The notes under the pieces are model-generated. The model worked only from the letters and a program-made list of their open reading frames with translations, searched no databases and was not told the origin of the DNA. Positions 63,401 through 64,000 of a stretch of DNA of 64,000 bases are shown here, one piece after another; within the stretch, counting starts at the first letter, position 1; each line of letters starts with the position of its first letter. The translations under genes and the position numbers were made by a program. The stretch comes from Sinorhizobium psoraleae. GTDB lineage: Bacteria; Pseudomonadota; Alphaproteobacteria; Rhizobiales; Rhizobiaceae. The DNA is taken from contig NZ_JABEKV010000001.1 in the NCBI RefSeq assembly GCF_013283645.1, positions 446,699-510,698 on the forward strand, given 5' to 3'.

Positions 63401-63721
63401 GAGTGCGACCCTAGTTAGTTTGGAAGCCGGATATTAGGGCTTGCTGCGCCACGACTACAGCCTGTCTACGACATAATCATCATGCTGCACGACCAGAATG
63501 GGATAGTCCGCGGACCGCTGGCGCATGATTGTCGGGGCCGCCATCCCACTGATATCGTGAGGAAAACGCCGAAGAGCACCGAAATGTGCTCCGAATCATA
63601 GGGAAATCCGGCGAGGTTCGAATGCGCCATCAAACGCGACGGCTGCGTTCGCGCGGCGATGGCCCCCTGCCGGCGCAAGGCGGGCACGGCCTCGGATGGT
63701 AAACGTTTGACAGCCGCTCCG
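63401..63721. other. Intergenic region without recognised gene
   Basis: This 321-base stretch between the flavoenzyme start and the prepilin peptidase stop shows no gene I can support. A minus-strand frame ending near 63460 could code a short tail (ADYPILVVQHDDYVVDRL), but it is interrupted upstream by a stop and may be a remnant. The promoter of the flavoenzyme gene should lie near 63410-63480. Confidence 0.4.
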
Positions 63722-64000
63722 TCACGCGTTGCCGTAGCGCAGGGCGAGGGCGGCGATCGTGGCGAAGACCATGATCACGCCGTAAGGGATCTTGCGTGTG
63801 GCGCGGATTTCCTCGATGCGCGTGAAAAAGGACAGATGCGCCAGTTGCAGCGGCATCGGCAATTTCAGTGCCAGTATTGTGAATACGCCGCCGATCAAGA
63901 GGAAGATCGCGAAAGGCAGCATGCCGTGCCATCCGACGAATAGGCCGATCGGCAGGAAAAGCTTGGCGTCGCCGGCGCCGAAAAGGCGGAAAAGCCAGAG
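63722..64000 (-). CDS. cpaA: Prepilin peptidase, CpaA type (partial, C-terminal part)
   Basis: The minus-strand frame is open from the window edge to TGA at 63722-63724 and gives the last 92 residues of an A24-family prepilin peptidase. It holds the GxGD active-site motif in LFGAGDAKLFLPIGLF, whose aspartate is the second catalytic residue, then two helices (MLPFAIFLLIGGVFTILAL and IPYGVIMVFATIAALAL). Such enzymes process Flp/Tad pilins. The N-terminal half lies beyond the window. Confidence 0.85.
   Translation of the reverse strand, partial: LWLFRLFGAGDAKLFLPIGLFVGWHGMLPFAIFLLIGGVFTILALKLPMPLQLAHLSFFTRIEEIRATRKIPYGVIMVFATIAALALRYGNA

Noticed and set aside
60548..63418. Plus-strand open frame of 956 codons opposite the flavoenzyme gene
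   Set aside because: It is exactly antisense to a well supported FAD/GcvT enzyme, has no recognisable motif, and high GC with strong codon bias readily gives long antisense frames. The opposite strand has clear domains and a terminator.
63466..63687. 73-codon minus-strand frame before the prepilin peptidase
   Set aside because: No ribosome site, no motif, and a different frame in the same place looks at most like a degraded gene end.

Overview
This GC-rich window looks like an alphaproteobacterial, rhizobial replicon, most probably Sinorhizobium/Ensifer. The reasons are a glutathione-linked formaldehyde pathway beside a lanthanide-type xoxF, two copies of a rhizobial palindromic intergenic mosaic repeat, a C-terminally extended HPII-type catalase, and many promoter-like sites matching the RpoE2/EcfG general stress consensus GGAAC-N18/19-TT. 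The assignment rests on reading alone, without database comparison.

Layout. (1) 1-81: 3' end of an initiator tRNA-Met and a hairpin. (2) 356-5044: an exporter-type ABC module with a periplasmic binding protein, a YVTN beta-propeller and a small exported protein, resembling the lanthanide-uptake (lut) loci of methylotrophs. (3) 5212-7980: a NitT/TauT-type ABC importer. (4) 8051-14226: methanol/formaldehyde oxidation, with xoxF, its cytochrome xoxG, the xoxJ binding protein, adhC (S-hydroxymethylglutathione dehydrogenase) and gfa. XoxF oxidises methanol in the periplasm, XoxG takes the electrons, and Gfa/AdhC oxidise the formaldehyde. (5) 14378-31323: stress-type genes: small membrane or disordered proteins, an SDR/ADH pair, a nucleotidyltransferase/metallophosphoesterase pair, DUF2267, a caa3-type oxidase operon, an isoaspartyl methyltransferase/erythromycin-esterase fusion and catalase. 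(6) 31457-49411: an about 18 kb glycoconjugate locus with pyruvyl transferase, FrhB-like protein, glycosidase, phosphatase, inositol-phosphate synthase, PRTase/kinase fusion, two dehydrogenases, three nucleotide-sugar epimerases/decarboxylases, four glycosyltransferases and a methyltransferase. (7) 49618-53569: small stress genes and a CYP152-type P450, lying between inverted copies of the mosaic repeat. (8) 53877-60533: a second caa3-type oxidase operon with unfused subunits I and III, plus extra cytochromes c. (9) 60839-63400: a dimethylglycine/sarcosine-dehydrogenase-like flavoenzyme. (10) 63722-64000: the C-terminal part of a CpaA-type prepilin peptidase.

The most striking signal is regulatory. 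Between 14.6 and 53.2 kb I read 22 candidate EcfG promoters at 20 sites, most of them 20-60 bp upstream of a start codon. I saw none upstream of the genes before or after this block. They would place a caa3 oxidase, catalase, a peroxygenase, many small proteins and the whole uncharacterised inositol/pyruvyl glycoconjugate locus in one general-stress regulon. That locus is my best candidate for a previously undescribed system.
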